A DNA stretch of 64,000 nt from Mortierella sp. BCC40632 (GCA_011634665.1 WAEK01000020.1:508001-572000), one strand, 5' to 3'; shown: positions 12,468 to 24,945, counted from the stretch's first letter. Notes: generated by a model from the letters alone, not told the origin. Numbers and translations are program-made.

Positions 12468-15400
12468 CTAGCCCGTGGACTGAACTAGCCTAGAATCCAA
12501 GGCGTCTAGTGAGGGTTGACTCGGATGGGTCGAAAAGATAGGCAGCTCATGAGTTGCTCCTTGCAAATGATGAGATGCCTGACTCCGGTCTGGATGCAAA
12601 AGATGGTCCTCCTCTGATAAATGTTGTGGATGATGGTGTGGATGCTGTTGAAGTTGTCGAAGAAGTTGCTCTTGTTCTTGTTGATGTTTAAACATCTCGG
12701 GAAAACATTGATGTCCACACCCTGTAGGACATTCTGCTGATTGACTGAACCACTCTTGTGCGTGTTGGAGATGGAATCCGTGAGAACACTGCGTACACCA
12801 GGTAAATATACCTCGGACCGTCTTGTGGCAGACAGAGCAAGAGCTCATCACCTTACGACAACGATCACACGCCCAAAAGCCTGAAGATGTCGGCGCTCGG
12901 GCAAGGATTGGCTTCATGCAACTAGAACAAGAAGTATGGACCGTCGTCGAATCCTGGTTCATGCCATGGATACCTGGATCCTTACAAGCTTGAGCCACCG
13001 CTGTGGCAATGCTCCATAATTTGAACCGCGACAAGAGTTCGATATACGAGGCGAACCATTGTTGAGAACGTGGAAACTCGGGCAAATCTGTCTCATCGGC
13101 AAGGACCAACAGGATGGTGACGCACATCTGGACATCTCCTTGTTCTGCGTAATACTCGAGGAGATTCCGGATTGTATCCAGATGAGACCAATCACGTCGG
13201 GCAGGTGCGTCCGAGACCTTGATGGCAAACAGACTTGGCACGACAGGCCTCGTAATCGGGATATCAGAGACATCCGAGTCTTCTCCAGAATCAATACTTG
13301 GATCTTTGGCTTCCTTTCCATTGGGAGCAGTCTATGTAAATTTCATGAAATAAATAAAGAAAAAAATCGAGTTAGCAACACGAAAATAGATCAAGGAATT
13401 TGATCCGACCCGACACTAAAACGTTACCGTAGGTTCCGAGGATGTTGCATCGGCTGCAGCTATCGAAAAAATATGATTCAGGACATATATAATTTTGTAT
13501 CCATATTAGTTTCTCTCCTTTAACTTTCTGCTGTCGCGGTTGTTGCCTCGATGACTTCAAGTTGGGGGGGTTACAAACTTTACCTTGTGATACAATCACG
13601 GCAGAATCGTTCATCTCACTATAAAACAACTTGATGGCGGTCCATGTCTGGGAATCTCGGTATTTGTTGGCTTGCCATGCGATATTCGAGTTATGTTCAC
13701 ACGCCTCTCGAACCTGGCCTGGTTCAATGGTGTAATTTTGAGCACAATAGATAAAAGCCTCGTAATTGAACAGATCGCATTCATACACTCCTCCTGATTG
13801 CCTTGTCCGATAAATAGTTGCCTGGTAGGAGGGAGAAAAAAAAAAGGGGAGGGTGTTTTCCTTAGCCTCGTCATTGGGATAGGCCATTCGGGAAAAAGTG
13901 GAAAGAAGAGAGGGAAAAGAAAACATAATGTACCTCTAGGCTTCCGTCTAATGTGACGGGACGGGCATTAGGGCGGACAGGCTTGACAACCAAATCTCTC
14001 TCAAAGGTTTCCAGGCTACCTTTTGGTCCGACAGTAAAGGCGAGTTGTCCATAACAATTCATGGCAGAGTTTCCTCCGACAAGGACATCAGATGCTGACA
14101 TCATGCCCTTCAAGTGCGATGAGGCAAACGTCTTGTCCTTGGAGACAGTCCAAATTACGTCCGAATCCCTCCACAAGATCGCTGTCGTGTCCTTGTCGTG
14201 TTGAGAGAGCATGTGAAGTGGAACATAGGGTCGACGGACATCAAAAATCTGGACGGTCGTCTCGTCCTTGAAGCAGGCCGCAATGTGATACGGTTTGTTG
14301 GGACGCCACTGAACTTTGGTTGTATATTGTATAGTTGGTATAGTGTGAATCTCTCTGCGCTTCTCGTCCTCCATATCCCAGACCTATCAAAGTTGAATTG
14401 TAGTCAGGCCTCAAGATCCCACTAGTCTCTAGAGAATCAATCATAGAGCTAGAAAAAAAAAAGAGGAGACACACACCTTGATTGTTTTGTCGCGTCCTCC
14501 ACTGGCTAAGAATCGGCCACTTGGATGAAAATCAAGAGAGGTTACGAATCCCATGTGCGCCATAAACTTTTTCTCAGAAGTACTAGCATTACGAAGGTCC
14601 CAGCGCTAGCATCCACGAGAGGCATGTCAAGTGAAGGAATTGCAAGAAATCATATATGAGTATCAGCTCGCCTCAGTATATGTCCAGCAGAGCAGAACAT
14701 TTTCTTTCCTTCTTTCTTTCCAATACCTGAAGATTTCCACTTTCGTATCCAGCAACAATGTCTGTCAACGATGTAGGATTGAACTGAACCTCTCGGACAT
14801 TATCCGATTTGGCTTCCATGATAATTCCTGTTCTCCTTGTTCGTAGATCCTAATCCAGACGTGTTTGGGTGAGCATGCGACACTGGTAGTCTACACATCA
14901 AAGATGCACCCCCTCTCCTATTAAAAAAAGGAGCTGGACCCAGACATGCTTACCCATAGTCGCACCGTGCCATCCTGTGAAGCACTTAGTAGTAGATTTG
15001 GTTCCAGTGGAGAAAAGCAAATTCGGTTGACTGCACGAGTATGATCCTTGATGGTTCGTTCTTTTTTTTTTTTTTTTTTTTTTTTTAGAAGGATAAATAG
15101 CAGGAATTGTTCCTGATAGGAGTACTTTATCCTTCTTTCCTTCTTCTAAGAGAAAGAAAACGACAGTAAGCTTACCAGGTTTATGTGTACCGACATCCCA
15201 AATAACAATCGGTCCATTTGTCCCCAGGGTTGCAATTTTGGCATCGCGACCTATTAATTGTAGTTGTGAACCAAGCGATTAATAATAGATAACACACACA
15301 CACAGACACACATACACACACACACAAAATACTCCCCTTCCAATGTTGTACATCAAACTCGTGTGGGAATTTTTTACCTGTGGTGGGACCCCATTTGACA

Positions 15401-16332
15401 TCCGTGCTTCCTGCAAAAGCGTTTCGAGTTCCGATTCCCTTCAAATTGACATACTCTTCCGCGCCTGAGTCAGTTACACTCAGGATCTTTAGCACTGTTG
15501 AAGGAACAGGGAAGGAAGGAGAAGGGAGAAGAACAAAAAAAAAAAAAAAAAACGCATGGAAATACAGTTTAGCCAAGTGTCTTCCTTGAACCGTAGAGCT
15601 ACAAAACACCAGAGAGTCCTTTTCTTTAAGGGAAAAGAAAAGCAAAAAGGAGAGTGAAATTCTGGCGAGGTCAACAGTCGAGGCTTCTAGAAGCTAAATG
15701 TCTTCTCGTCCATCTTTACCATCTCGTCCAACGACAGCAACCATGGAAAAGTCGGGTGAAGCCGAGAGTGCCCAGAGTGTACCGCCAGTATCATATCGAA
15801 AGGTGCTAGGACTCTTTTGAGATCCTCGAAGGTTCCGAAGACTGCCTGTGCCCAGTGCAGGAGACATGAGCACGTTCTGGGAGTAAGGTCCAGTTTCTCC
15901 TGATCCCATCCCTGCCGCTCCCGAGTTCCCTGCAGCAGAAATCAATCCCAAGACAGAAGAGACGGATCCAGTGTAGCCAGAACCTTGTCCTGAACTAGTA
16001 AGAGTAGCGCTCACGGGGGTATTGGTCCCTTGTCCAGAGAACCCAGCCAGGTTGGCGGCAGAGGCGTTCATGGCTGCGACGAGAGTGGAAGGGGTGGTGG
16101 ATGCAGCAGTGGAGGTAAGAATCGAATTAGACCCGGCGACGGCGGATGTAGGTGCCACGGAGGAAGAGCGGGATCCTTTGGGCGATGTGCGCTGATGTCT
16201 ACGTGGGTCTCGATTATCTACGTTGAGGCCTAAGCGAGAGGAGCCTTGTTGGGATGGAGCGACGTTGGGGGTGACGGCCGAGGCTGGGATGGAAGGATCC
16301 TTCCTGAGCTTTAACATTTCCCTGTTCATCAT
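12468..16332 (-). CDS. SEA2: WDR24/Sea2 orthologue, WD40-RING subunit of GATOR2/SEACAT
   Basis: Ten exons in minus order: 16332-15720, 15494-15378, 15250-15176, 15060-14954, 14849-14727, 14605-14477, 14383-13934, 13821-13584, 13459-13428 and 13331-12468. All phases close and give 915 aa. A Ser/Gly/Thr-rich N-terminus precedes a beta-propeller that starts FRYDTGGTLWALSASPDFSM and includes HTRAVNRICFSP, SASQDGTVRLWD, HMGFVTSLDFHPSGRFLASGG and RDKTIKVWDME. A helical region follows, then the family signature RNLLEYYAEQGDVQMCVTIL. The C-terminus is a Cys/His zinc module (CSSCMKP...CDRCRKVMSSCSVCHKTVRGIF...CSHGFHLQH...CPTGCGH), then a Gln/His-rich tail. The complex sits on the vacuole and relays amino-acid status to TORC1. 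The start is the first of two ATGs just inside the shared divergent promoter; upstream N-terminal sequence is not excluded. Exon 9 is only 32 nt. Confidence 0.93.
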
Positions 16333-16666
16333 AGCCAGCAGTCTGTGATCCTTTTCCTGGTCCGTCGCATATGCACGCACTGTCCCGCACGTATTTCTGG
16401 CTCGAGTCTTGAAGGAAAAGGGTATAAGAGAGAGAGGGAGAGAGAATCGGTCCACCGCGTCAGTGGGAGGTGAGGAGGAGGAGAGAAGTGTGACCGCCTT
16501 GTGCTTCAATAAGAGACTCGCTTTATCATCGCCTGGCTGCCGCCAAAGGTTGTTGCATTCGATCGAGCATTTCGAGCTCGGTTCCTCCTCAACGGCATCG
16601 CCACTCTTTCTTTTTACTCTTTCAAAGAACGCGCAACGCTTTGGCTCTTTTACTGGAACAGGCACC
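16333..16666. promoter_or_regulatory. Compact bidirectional promoter between WDR24 and the LisH-WD40 gene
   Basis: The two proposed start codons are head to head, 334 bp apart. No other feature is visible. A minus-strand frame runs through this stretch but adds residues with no family similarity, so I treat it as untranslated. Confidence 0.5.
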
Positions 16667-17427
16667 ATGGCAACCCATCCAGATGGCGTGGAACAACCCA
16701 GCAACCAGGAACTTGTCGACGCCATGCAAGGCATTGATCAGGGAGGAAGCAACCACAGTACAGAGAACGGCTCCCCCCGCAGAGTGTAATATATTCTTGG
16801 CTCTATCCCACTCTTTTCTTTTTCCCCTTCAATTGAAAGTGTTCTCAGCACTTTTCTGGATATCTGGATCATTGACAGTTGGACTTGTACTTTCCTCTTT
16901 TATCCCTGCTTCATGATACACCAGGATGCCAGCCAAGGCAGCAACGCACGTCCATGTGGGAATGAGTGCCGACAGGATCAGGCCAACAGAAGACATTTTC
17001 AACCCTGAGGATCCACACATCCGCGAAGTAAGGACAGTTGCTTGTTCTTTGGACAGCTCTTTGAATCGCGACTGGAATTGCGAAGAGGATACCTTTTTTT
17101 TTTTTTTTTTTTTTTGTCATTAGTAACGCGGAACTATTATCTCTCTCTCTCACGGCATGTAGGATATTATCAGGATGATTATGCAGTACCTTTCAGAGGA
17201 AGGATACCACGCATCACAAATGACTATCCAAGACGAATCCAATGTCAAATGGCACGAACGTGAGGAAAATACCAATGATACCCGCAAACTCAAGAAGGCA
17301 ATACTAGGTTCGTCGAAACACACACTCAAACGTCATTACAATTTGGAAGACGCCCTCTCATGACTTGGAAGGACACGTACCATATTTATGAATGACCCCT
17401 GTTGAATTTGGCAGCTGATGTTTAACC

Positions 17428-17462
<35 letters not shown>

Positions 17463-19755
17463 TGGTGACTGGGCAGAGGTAGACAAGATTTGTTCAAAGC
17501 CTTTCTTCAAGAACCAAAAGAGCTTTTTGTTTGCGGTGTACAAGCAGCAGTACTTGGAGCATATTGAGCATCGCGAGATGCAAAAGGTAAAAGAGATATG
17601 AAAAAAAAAAAAAAAAAAAAAGAATGAGAGAAACAGGAAAGGGACAGTTGTAGAGTTTATCAACTATTCTTTTTTGTGGGTCTACTAACTGCTCGTACTC
17701 TTCCTCCTCCTCCTTCTCCTCCCTTTTCCTTCTTTCACACATACCTTTTCCGATTATAATGATCAATTTTTAGGCATTCACGTTTTTGCAAAAGCGACTA
17801 AAGCCACTAGAGCAACATCAGAGGACTCCTGTAGAATTTAAAGATCTATGCTATCTCTTGACCACAAAATCCATTCATGATGCGCCTTCGTTCAAGAACT
17901 GGGAAGGAATTGCACAGGGACGAGATCGACTTGTGGAGCAATTCCAGAGTATGCTCGAAGTAGAAAACTCTGTTCGCGATGGTATGTCACAGTGAACGAC
18001 GGCTCTTGGAGGAAGAAGAGGAGGAGAACCATTGTTGCTGCCATGGATCTGGTTTCTTATTTAGAGATGGACGGATCAATGATAGTCTTCTCACACTATA
18101 TGGTACCTTTGGATTGTTCAATTCTTTGTTTAGGCTCGGTCTATATTCCACCAAATCGTCTGTTGAGTTTGCTCCGACAGGCAGTCGCTTATCAGATTGA
18201 GGTTTCTCGATACCATCCTCGGATATCACCAACTGTCGACACACTTCTACAGGATTACACACCATTTGTGATTCCCAATGCAACGAAAACCATCATGCAA
18301 GGTCATCGTGGCAATGTCAAGTGTGCAGAATTTGTTGGAAACGAAGGTCGATCCATCGTGTCAGGATCAAGGTATAATCCCTTTCCCCCTCCACCACTCT
18401 TCACTCCATGTGGACACTCTTGAGCTCTTGATCTATATAACTATACATATGACGACTGATCTTCTTTCTTATTACTACGAATATAGTGACAACACGTTAC
18501 GAGTCTGGGATACAGAGACTGGAAACTGCATCCATATTCTGGAGGGACATTCTTCTCGTATCTGGGACGTGTCCTCAAACGAGGCAGGCACCACTATTGC
18601 TAGTGCCAGTGGAGATTCGACCGTCAAGATCTGGGATATTAAAGGGTCCAAGGCTTCGTGTCGAGCCACTCTGGGTGGCCATGCTGGCGATGTGTATACA
18701 GTCAAGTATCATCCAACAAGTGTATGTTGCGCCTTTCTCCCCCCCCCCCACTTCTTTCTTAATCATGTTGGCTCATCCAGTTGTTCATGGTACTCTGATA
18801 GTGTTGTTTAACAGCTCTTCCAATTCATGACATTCAACATAGAACCACATCGTTTCTGGTGGATACGACAAGATTGTTCGACTTCATGACTTGACAACAG
18901 GTCAAGTGGTCAAGACCTTTAGTGGACATCAACTGGCTGTTTCCAAGGTCATTCTCAACCCTGTTGGTAATCTGGTCGTGAGTGGATCCAAGGACAATAC
19001 CATCAAGTTTTGGGATCTTGTCTCGGGAGTGTGTATCAAGACGATTACATCGCATCTGGGTGAAGTCACCTCTGTTGCCATGAACTCGAATGGTACTTTT
19101 CTACTTAGCAGTTCCAAGGACAATTCAAACCGACTGTGGGACGTGCGCATGGTAAGTCATTTTTTTTCTCTATCACTCCTCTCCTCTTTCGCCCATTTTT
19201 GTGGGATAGAGATTGCCCTTTTTGCTTTTCTTTTCTTTTCTTTTTTTTTTCTTTTGCTCCTCCAAGCAAATTTTATTCTGACCATTTCTTTTCTCTCTCT
19301 CTCACGCGCATTCCGTATGGTTTTCAACAACAGACGCGTCCACTGAAAAAGCTCAAGGGACATCAAAACACGTCCAAGAATTTTATCCGAGCCGGATTTG
19401 CACACAACTCGTTGTTGGTGGGAGGATCTGAGGATGGTTTGATTTACATTTGGGATCAAGAATCGGGTGATATTATTCAAAAGCTGTATGGCCATGAGGC
19501 CATGGTCTACAATGCTGTCTGGTCTCCCAAACAGAGCATGTTTGTTAGTTCGAGTGATGACCGAACAGTCAGGACTTGGTACTACGATGGTAAGCGATCC
19601 AAACTTTTTTCTCTTTTTTGTGCTTCTTGTCAATTTGTATACACTTGTTGTTGATGATGATGGTCCTGACATGATTACTGATATCCATTGGAATTGTCTT
19701 TTATTTTAAAAAAAAAAAAAAAAAAAAATTTCCTCCAGAGAAACGCGTTCTGTAG
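16667..19755 (+). CDS. LisH/CTLH-WD40 repeat protein (WDR47/WDR26/SMU1-like architecture)
   Basis: Ten exons: 16667-16785, 16925-17027, 17163-17307, 17462-17586, 17774-17981, 18134-18371, 18487-18721, 18843-19151, 19334-19589 and 19739-19755, giving 584 aa with consistent phases. A LisH motif (DIIRMIMQYLSEEGYHAS) is followed by a CTLH-type helical region (LKKAILDGDWAEVDKIC; AFTFLQKRLKPL) and IPPNRLLSLLRQAVAYQ. Seven WD repeats then begin at MQGHRGNVKCAEFV and end ...DDRTVRTWYYD. The combination suits a dimeric scaffold. Candidates are WDR47-like proteins (the GHQNTSKNFIR segment resembles them), Gid7/WDR26 or SMU1; I cannot choose among them. The start sits in a good context (gcaccATGG). A second in-frame ATG at the beginning of exon 2 (16926) is an alternative start. 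Confidence 0.88.
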
Positions 19756-19844
19756 AAATAAAAAAAAAAAAGCCCTCTTTTGATTTTTGCTTGAAGCTAG
19801 TATTTCGAAGGAATGTATTTTTGTTTTGTTTTGTTTTTATCTTC

Positions 19845-21260
19845 TCATTGCTTCAGTGGCATTGAAACCTCTTGATTTAACGACTGCACACAGACCGGCA
19901 AATCAGTTGGTACCGGTACAGACATCCCTACATTGCTGGGATTCGATCTTTCTTCCTCTCCAGAAAGAGTCGTTTTTGTGCTCTTGTCTGTTGTTGGCTC
20001 AGAAGTTGCTTCCCATTGATCAGCAAACCAACGCGCAGATGCTTGACGCCTTAATGTCCGTTGTCGATACAGAGCATATCCTTCTGGTCCACTATAGATC
20101 GACTCTGGATAAGAATACCGAGAACTGATTGTGCTTTGTCGATCGAGTCCAAAAAGACTTGAACGAGAACTTTGTTCTTGACCAAGGTTTCCTTGGCCAT
20201 GGGTTGAACTCTTGGTCGACATGTTTCGACGCAAGACAACATAGCATGCAAAGACAGTCAATACGGCTACGGTACAAATAGCGCTCAGGACAAGGGTGCC
20301 ATGTCGCTTAAAACTGTTGGTACTGTTGTGATTTTCATCCTTTTCTGGACTGGCATGGTCAGTAGAAGACAAAGGATTCAATTCAATCCCTTCTTCGCTC
20401 ATTCCATATTCATAGGTCTGTTGTTGACTCTCGTTGTCCATTTCAGCCTCGGTTTCCCAATCCATGGCATTGTTGACCCGGACCCAAGCTTTTGATATGG
20501 TTTCCTTGGCTGCTGTCAGGAGTGCAGAGAGACTTTTGTTTTCTACTTCTTGAACCGCACTTGACCATGGCTGATTCTGATCCCATTCTTGTTCTGACCA
20601 AGGTAGACCCACCGGTGGTGAACATTGTTCCGAGTCAAGACAGACTTCACTGTTAATTTCAACCTTGTACACTGTTCCCGAGATTGGAAACAAGACTTGA
20701 GCCATGGTCTGATTATCGAATGACTGAGGAATGAAATGACATCTCAAGGTAAGCGGAATACGAGTGGTCCAAGTCGTAGATCCTTGCCAACTCTGTGAAC
20801 AATTGGAAGAGATGAGCCATGGCATTTGACTTTGGTGGGTAGTTCTTTTGACACTTCTAGTTCGAATATTTCTCTTTTCTTGGTCCTTGTCCTCAACCAA
20901 GAGTCGAAGCACTGTTTCAAAAACAGGAGGAGTGTCATCAGCAGCCAGGGTAACTTGCAAGGCAGTGGTTGAGGCGCCCACACTCTGGGGGTAAAGAAGA
21001 TCAGGCTCTTGCCCTTGCTCGAGTCCAACAGAGAAACAGCATGCTACATCCAGAGAGTGGTAAATGGAGTATGATGGTCAGGACTTTGTTCTTTTTTTTT
21101 TTTTTTTTTTACTATTTCTTTTTTCAGTCATGTCGCAATGGCCACTTGCCTTACCAGACTCTGCATTCTGAAAAACTTTTAGGACCACAAGAAGAACGAC
21201 CAATATCCATGACGGATGTGCATCTTGTGACAGGAAATTGCCCCCTTGTCGTCGCGACAT
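19845..21260 (-). CDS. Putative single-pass (type I) membrane protein, function unknown
   Basis: Two exons, 21260-21113 and 21043-19845, give 448 aa. The N-terminus (MSRRQGGNFLSQDAHPSW then ILVVLLVVLKVF) looks like a signal peptide. The predicted ectodomain of about 215 residues has Cys residues (including ACC/TCC at the splice join and CLDSEQCSPP) and ends in a Ser/Asn/Asp-rich stalk. One clear transmembrane helix follows (LVLSAICTVAVLTVFACYVV), then a basic stop-transfer RR and a Ser/Thr/Tyr-rich cytoplasmic tail with YSYPESIYSGPEGYALY. I do not recognise the family. The layout suggests a cell-surface or secretory-pathway protein. The stop lies only 89 bp from the convergent LisH-WD40 stop. 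The intron donor (A|GTAAAA) is followed by a long A run. Confidence 0.72.
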
Positions 21261-22056
21261 GATGTAGCTCTACGGAAAGTGGCCAACCTGAGTATGGGTT
21301 TATATCAAAGAGAGTGATATGATGGGATCCCTGAGTATATAAGCTGGAACTTTGGAAGGTCTGTGTATGAGACTCTACAAAGAGCAAAGAGTGTAAAGCA
21401 AGCTAGGAGGAGAACGAAAGAAAAAGAAAAGAGAGAGAGAAAGAGAGAGAGAGAAAGAGAGAGAGAGAAAGAAAGAGAGAGAGAACAAGGAGCAATCCTT
21501 CAAATGGTATTCTTGAGTGGTCCTATCTGTCAATAGAGACCCCCGATGATCCTGACGGCAAGCGATAGCCTTCTATCTGTTTTCTTTACATTTTACTCGA
21601 TCCTTGCTAAATCATAGGCCGATTTCTTCTTCTTCAGGTCATTGAAATGGTTGTCAATCAGTCTTCAGGATAATCACTTGTCAGGAGTATATCAGAAATC
21701 ATCTCCTCTCTCCCCTCTCCCCGGCGATACATCTCGATCCACAACAACTATTTATCTCTCTTCTCTCCTTAGTATCTCTCTAACCAGACACAACTGAATA
21801 CAATGCAGTAGAATAAAAAAAAATAACCTAGTCATCATCCATGTAGGAGGTTAGCTTTTTTTTTTTTATTGTTGTTGCTCACTTGGTTGTAAAGAAGAAG
21901 AAGAAAAAGAAAAGAGAGTCCGATTGACGCAACTTGGTCGTTCCTATCCATGTGTCGCTTTGTCGTATTTTCATCCGCAAAATAAAAAAAAAAAAAAAGA
22001 ATCTCGCAAATGATTCAATGAACAGGAGAAGGAGAGGGGAGGGGAGGGTATAGCAA
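21261..22056. other. Spacer between membrane-protein gene and DBP5
   Basis: It contains a GA-rich tract (21430-21485), TC-rich stretches and short A/T runs (21857-21867, 21982-21998). It should hold the promoter of the membrane-protein gene and the DBP5 3' UTR. I see no gene. Confidence 0.6.
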
Positions 22057-24115
22057 TCAAGCCTTTAGCTGCCGCTGTAGAAACTCTTCCACTCGGTTCA
22101 ACCTCTCCTCCTCCAACTCTTCGGGACTGGCGCTCACGACTATCATAGCATCAGTCGGCACTCGACAAATTTCACACCCATACATCTTCTGAACCACCTC
22201 CAAGACCTTGAAGCATTCATGACTGTGAATAAAGTTGACTGTCACTCCCAAACGACCAAACCGACCCGTACGCCCGATCCTGTGAATGTAAGCGACAGGA
22301 TCTGGACTTCCTGTTTCAGTCATTGGCAAGTCGTAGTTAACGACCAAGTTCACATTGGCAATGTCGATGCCTCGCGCGAGTACATTGGTTGATATTAGGA
22401 CCTTGGTCTTTCCTCCTCGAAATAGATCAATTTGTAAATCTCGTTCCTTTGGCCCGAGACCACCGTGGAGAAAGGAGATGGAGTGATGTTTTTCGCCGAG
22501 ATTTGAGCAAATCTTTTCTGCAATATCGCGTCTCTACATCGAGAGTTTTTCGTTGTAAAATGGAATGAAAAATAAGGGTACTGCCCTGATAGCAAAACTA
22601 GATTTTTTTTAAGAACGCATCCGAGGTAAGAACCCTACTCTTTTTCCACTCACCTTGACAAAGATGATACTCTGGCTGACAGTCATAAAGCCATAGAGAG
22701 CAGAGAGGTACTTGATCCGTTCCTCTTCGTTGTCGCAGTCAATATAAAATTGCTTAATGGTTTTGAGGGCAACATCGCTGATGCGCAGACTGATCTTGTT
22801 GCATGGACCATTCACAAACAGTTCCGCAAACTGAACTGTCTTCGCATCCCATGTGGCTGAGAATAGGACTACTTGCACATCGCTTGGCATCAAGCTACTC
22901 ACTCATATCCAAGAACTAAAGCATCAGTCTCGAGAAACACGATAAAGAGTGAAATGACATGAGGTTTCCTCTAGTCAGGATTCTGGTCAAGGTTCGAGTC
23001 GCTTCAGACTCCATGCTTACCGTCGTATCTGACGGCTGATCTGAATAAAGCTGGAGTGAACCTCAAGCATATGATCCGCTTCATCTAGGATAATCATCTT
23101 GATGGACGCCATCTTGGCCAGGTTGCGTTTCACGAGAAAATCGAGAGTTCCGGGAGTTCCGACAATGATCTGAGCAAGAGGGATGGAGCGAACCCCCCCT
23201 TCTGATGGAATGGCCTCAGAGACTGTTAGTCTTGGCAAGAACCGCCCAAACTCTCGGATCTCAGTCGAGATCTGTCTTGCCAATTCTCTGGTAGGCAAGA
23301 GTACGATCGCCTTTTTTTTTTTTATATAGTTGAAAGTGAATGCCAAAGAGAATTAGTTCCGCATCACTTCCTATCGCTTTTCGTGCCACCCTCTTTCCGA
23401 CTCTTACTCCTTTACTTCCAAAAGTAATAGTATTTATTATTAAGAGTTTCTCACCTGAGTCTTTGTATTGGACATGTCTAGTCGAGTGAGCATGGCGAGG
23501 ACAAAGGAGGCCGTTTTGCCTGTCCCTGATTGTGACTGAGCGATCAGATGCTGTGGGGGATTGCGCAATAAAAGAGGCACTGCAATCTGTTGGATCTGAG
23601 AGGGTCTTGTGAATTTTTTCATATACACTCCACGAAGGATCTCTTCATTGCTATTTCGTTGTTTGTGCAAAGGGAGCCAGCAAAGATTTAACCCCAATGC
23701 TCCGCCTCATATCATTCATGTACACAGCAAAAAGAAAACAAAGAAATAAAGAAATAAAGAAATAAAAATATAAAAATATAAAAAATAAAAATAAAAGTAG
23801 TCAGTGTTGACGAAGCGGTGAAAGGGGCAACTTACAAGTTCATGTCCTCAAAAGTGAGGATAGCCTTTGTGGGTGAATTCGGGTCTTGATACTCGACCTG
23901 GACCTGGTAGACGGACTGAGTGATATCCTCTTGTCCTGCGGGTTGAGTCTCTACTAACGAGCATAGTTAGCTCACTCTGCTTCATATATGCCTTTAGGCA
24001 TAGACTCGAGCAGACAGGCTTGAAGTCAAGTTGTGTAATTATGGCTAAAAGAAGAAAGGAAAGAGATGATACCTTGATATGACTCGGATAGTTTTCTTTG
24101 GGCCCCGCCTTCCAT
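22057..24115 (-). CDS. DBP5: DEAD-box ATP-dependent RNA helicase Dbp5 (DDX19)
   Basis: Exons in minus order are 24115-24073, 23953-23836, 23650-23455, 23310-23021, 22894-22654 and 22533-22057 (454 aa; yeast Dbp5 is 482). Motifs in order: FEDMNFNEEILRGVY and KFTRPSQIQ (Q motif), AQSQSGTGKT (Walker A), PTRELA, VGTPG, DEAD at the Walker B position, FSATWD (motif III), IIFVK, TNVLARGID (motif V) and HRIGRTGRFG (motif VI). The N-terminal helix region VQVEYQDPNSPTKAILTFEDMN is Dbp5-specific. Dbp5 remodels mRNPs at the cytoplasmic face of the nuclear pore with Gle1-IP6 and also helps translation termination. The first exon is short (14 codons), so the N-terminus is the least certain part. The intron before PTRELA ends in an A run rather than a pyrimidine tract. 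Confidence 0.93.
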
Positions 24116-24518
24116 GGTGAACGAAAAGCGTCTGCGTTGGGTGACCTGTCCTTCCCAAGAGAACGAGTCTAGATTGGTGATGCTACAATTACAGGGAGTA
24201 TTCCTTTTGCTTGGTCTTAACCAAGATTTTTTCGGGCACCAATGCAGGCGCTTTTTGAGGGGTGGCGAGAGCGAAGGGTGGCAAGAGTGGCGGCAAGAGT
24301 AAAAGAGAGCAAGAAACGAAGAAAAGGCGTCCAATCAAGGAAAAGTCTAAAAAAGCCTATTCTTCTTGTCACTTCTGATATCTCGAGCACGGGATTTCGT
24401 TTCTCTCACAAACTCACACACACACATTTTTTCGACCTTTTTTCTTTTCACTGTCTCGTTCTTCTCCTCTCCTGTATACCTTTGTTCTTACCTGGTTGAG
24501 AACTGAGGCATCAAGCAG
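24116..24518. other. Putative promoter region upstream of DBP5
   Basis: No convincing gene is visible. A minus frame extends DBP5 upstream in phase (including a SFSWEGQVTQRRR segment), so an alternative longer N-terminus is possible. Confidence 0.4.
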
Positions 24519-24945
24519 ATGCGCCACCAAAGCTATCTAACCTGGAAGGTGCTCCTCCCCACAACGACCATGCAGCCTACCTCTGTCCTTATTATTCTCC
24601 TCCTCCAGTCGCTGCAGCTGTTCTCGAATACAAAAGGATATCTCGTGAGTAATGGAGAATCAAGCAAAACAGAGAAAGGTTGTTCGAACAAAGTCGATCA
24701 GGTATTCAATAAAACAAAGAAAAGGCGCAATCGGAACTAGTTTGTTAGGATGAGATTCCGCTCCTTGGGTGATGGTGAGGCCTCGACTCAAAAGACAGCA
24801 ATGCACATAGTTTAATCTGATTATTTCTCTATTACCATGCCTTCTCCACCTTTCATTTCAGCACTCTATAGTTTACCAGGATCTCTCTGACATTCCTCAA
24901 TGCGTAGCGATGCTCCATGGTTACCAATGCTGCCCTTTGGTTTGA
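24519..24945 (+). CDS. Candidate small secreted Cys-containing peptide
   Basis: Two exons, 24519-24644 and 24862-24945, are joined in phase 0 by a consensus GTGAGT donor and a TTTCATTTCAG acceptor. They encode 69 residues (52 if translation starts at the ATG at 24570). The stretch QPTSVLIILLLQSLQLFSNTKG looks like a signal peptide. The short remainder contains IPQCVAMLHGYQCCPLV with three cysteines and ends at TGA. I find no family match from memory. Size, signal peptide and Cys content fit effector-like or pheromone-like small secreted proteins, but this rests on splice logic alone. A competing minus-strand exon overlaps part of exon 2. Confidence 0.33.

Noticed and set aside
16333..16734. 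Minus-strand upstream extension of WDR24
   Set aside because: The frame stays open across the first exon of the opposite gene but adds non-homologous sequence. The ATG pair at 16332 is a better start.
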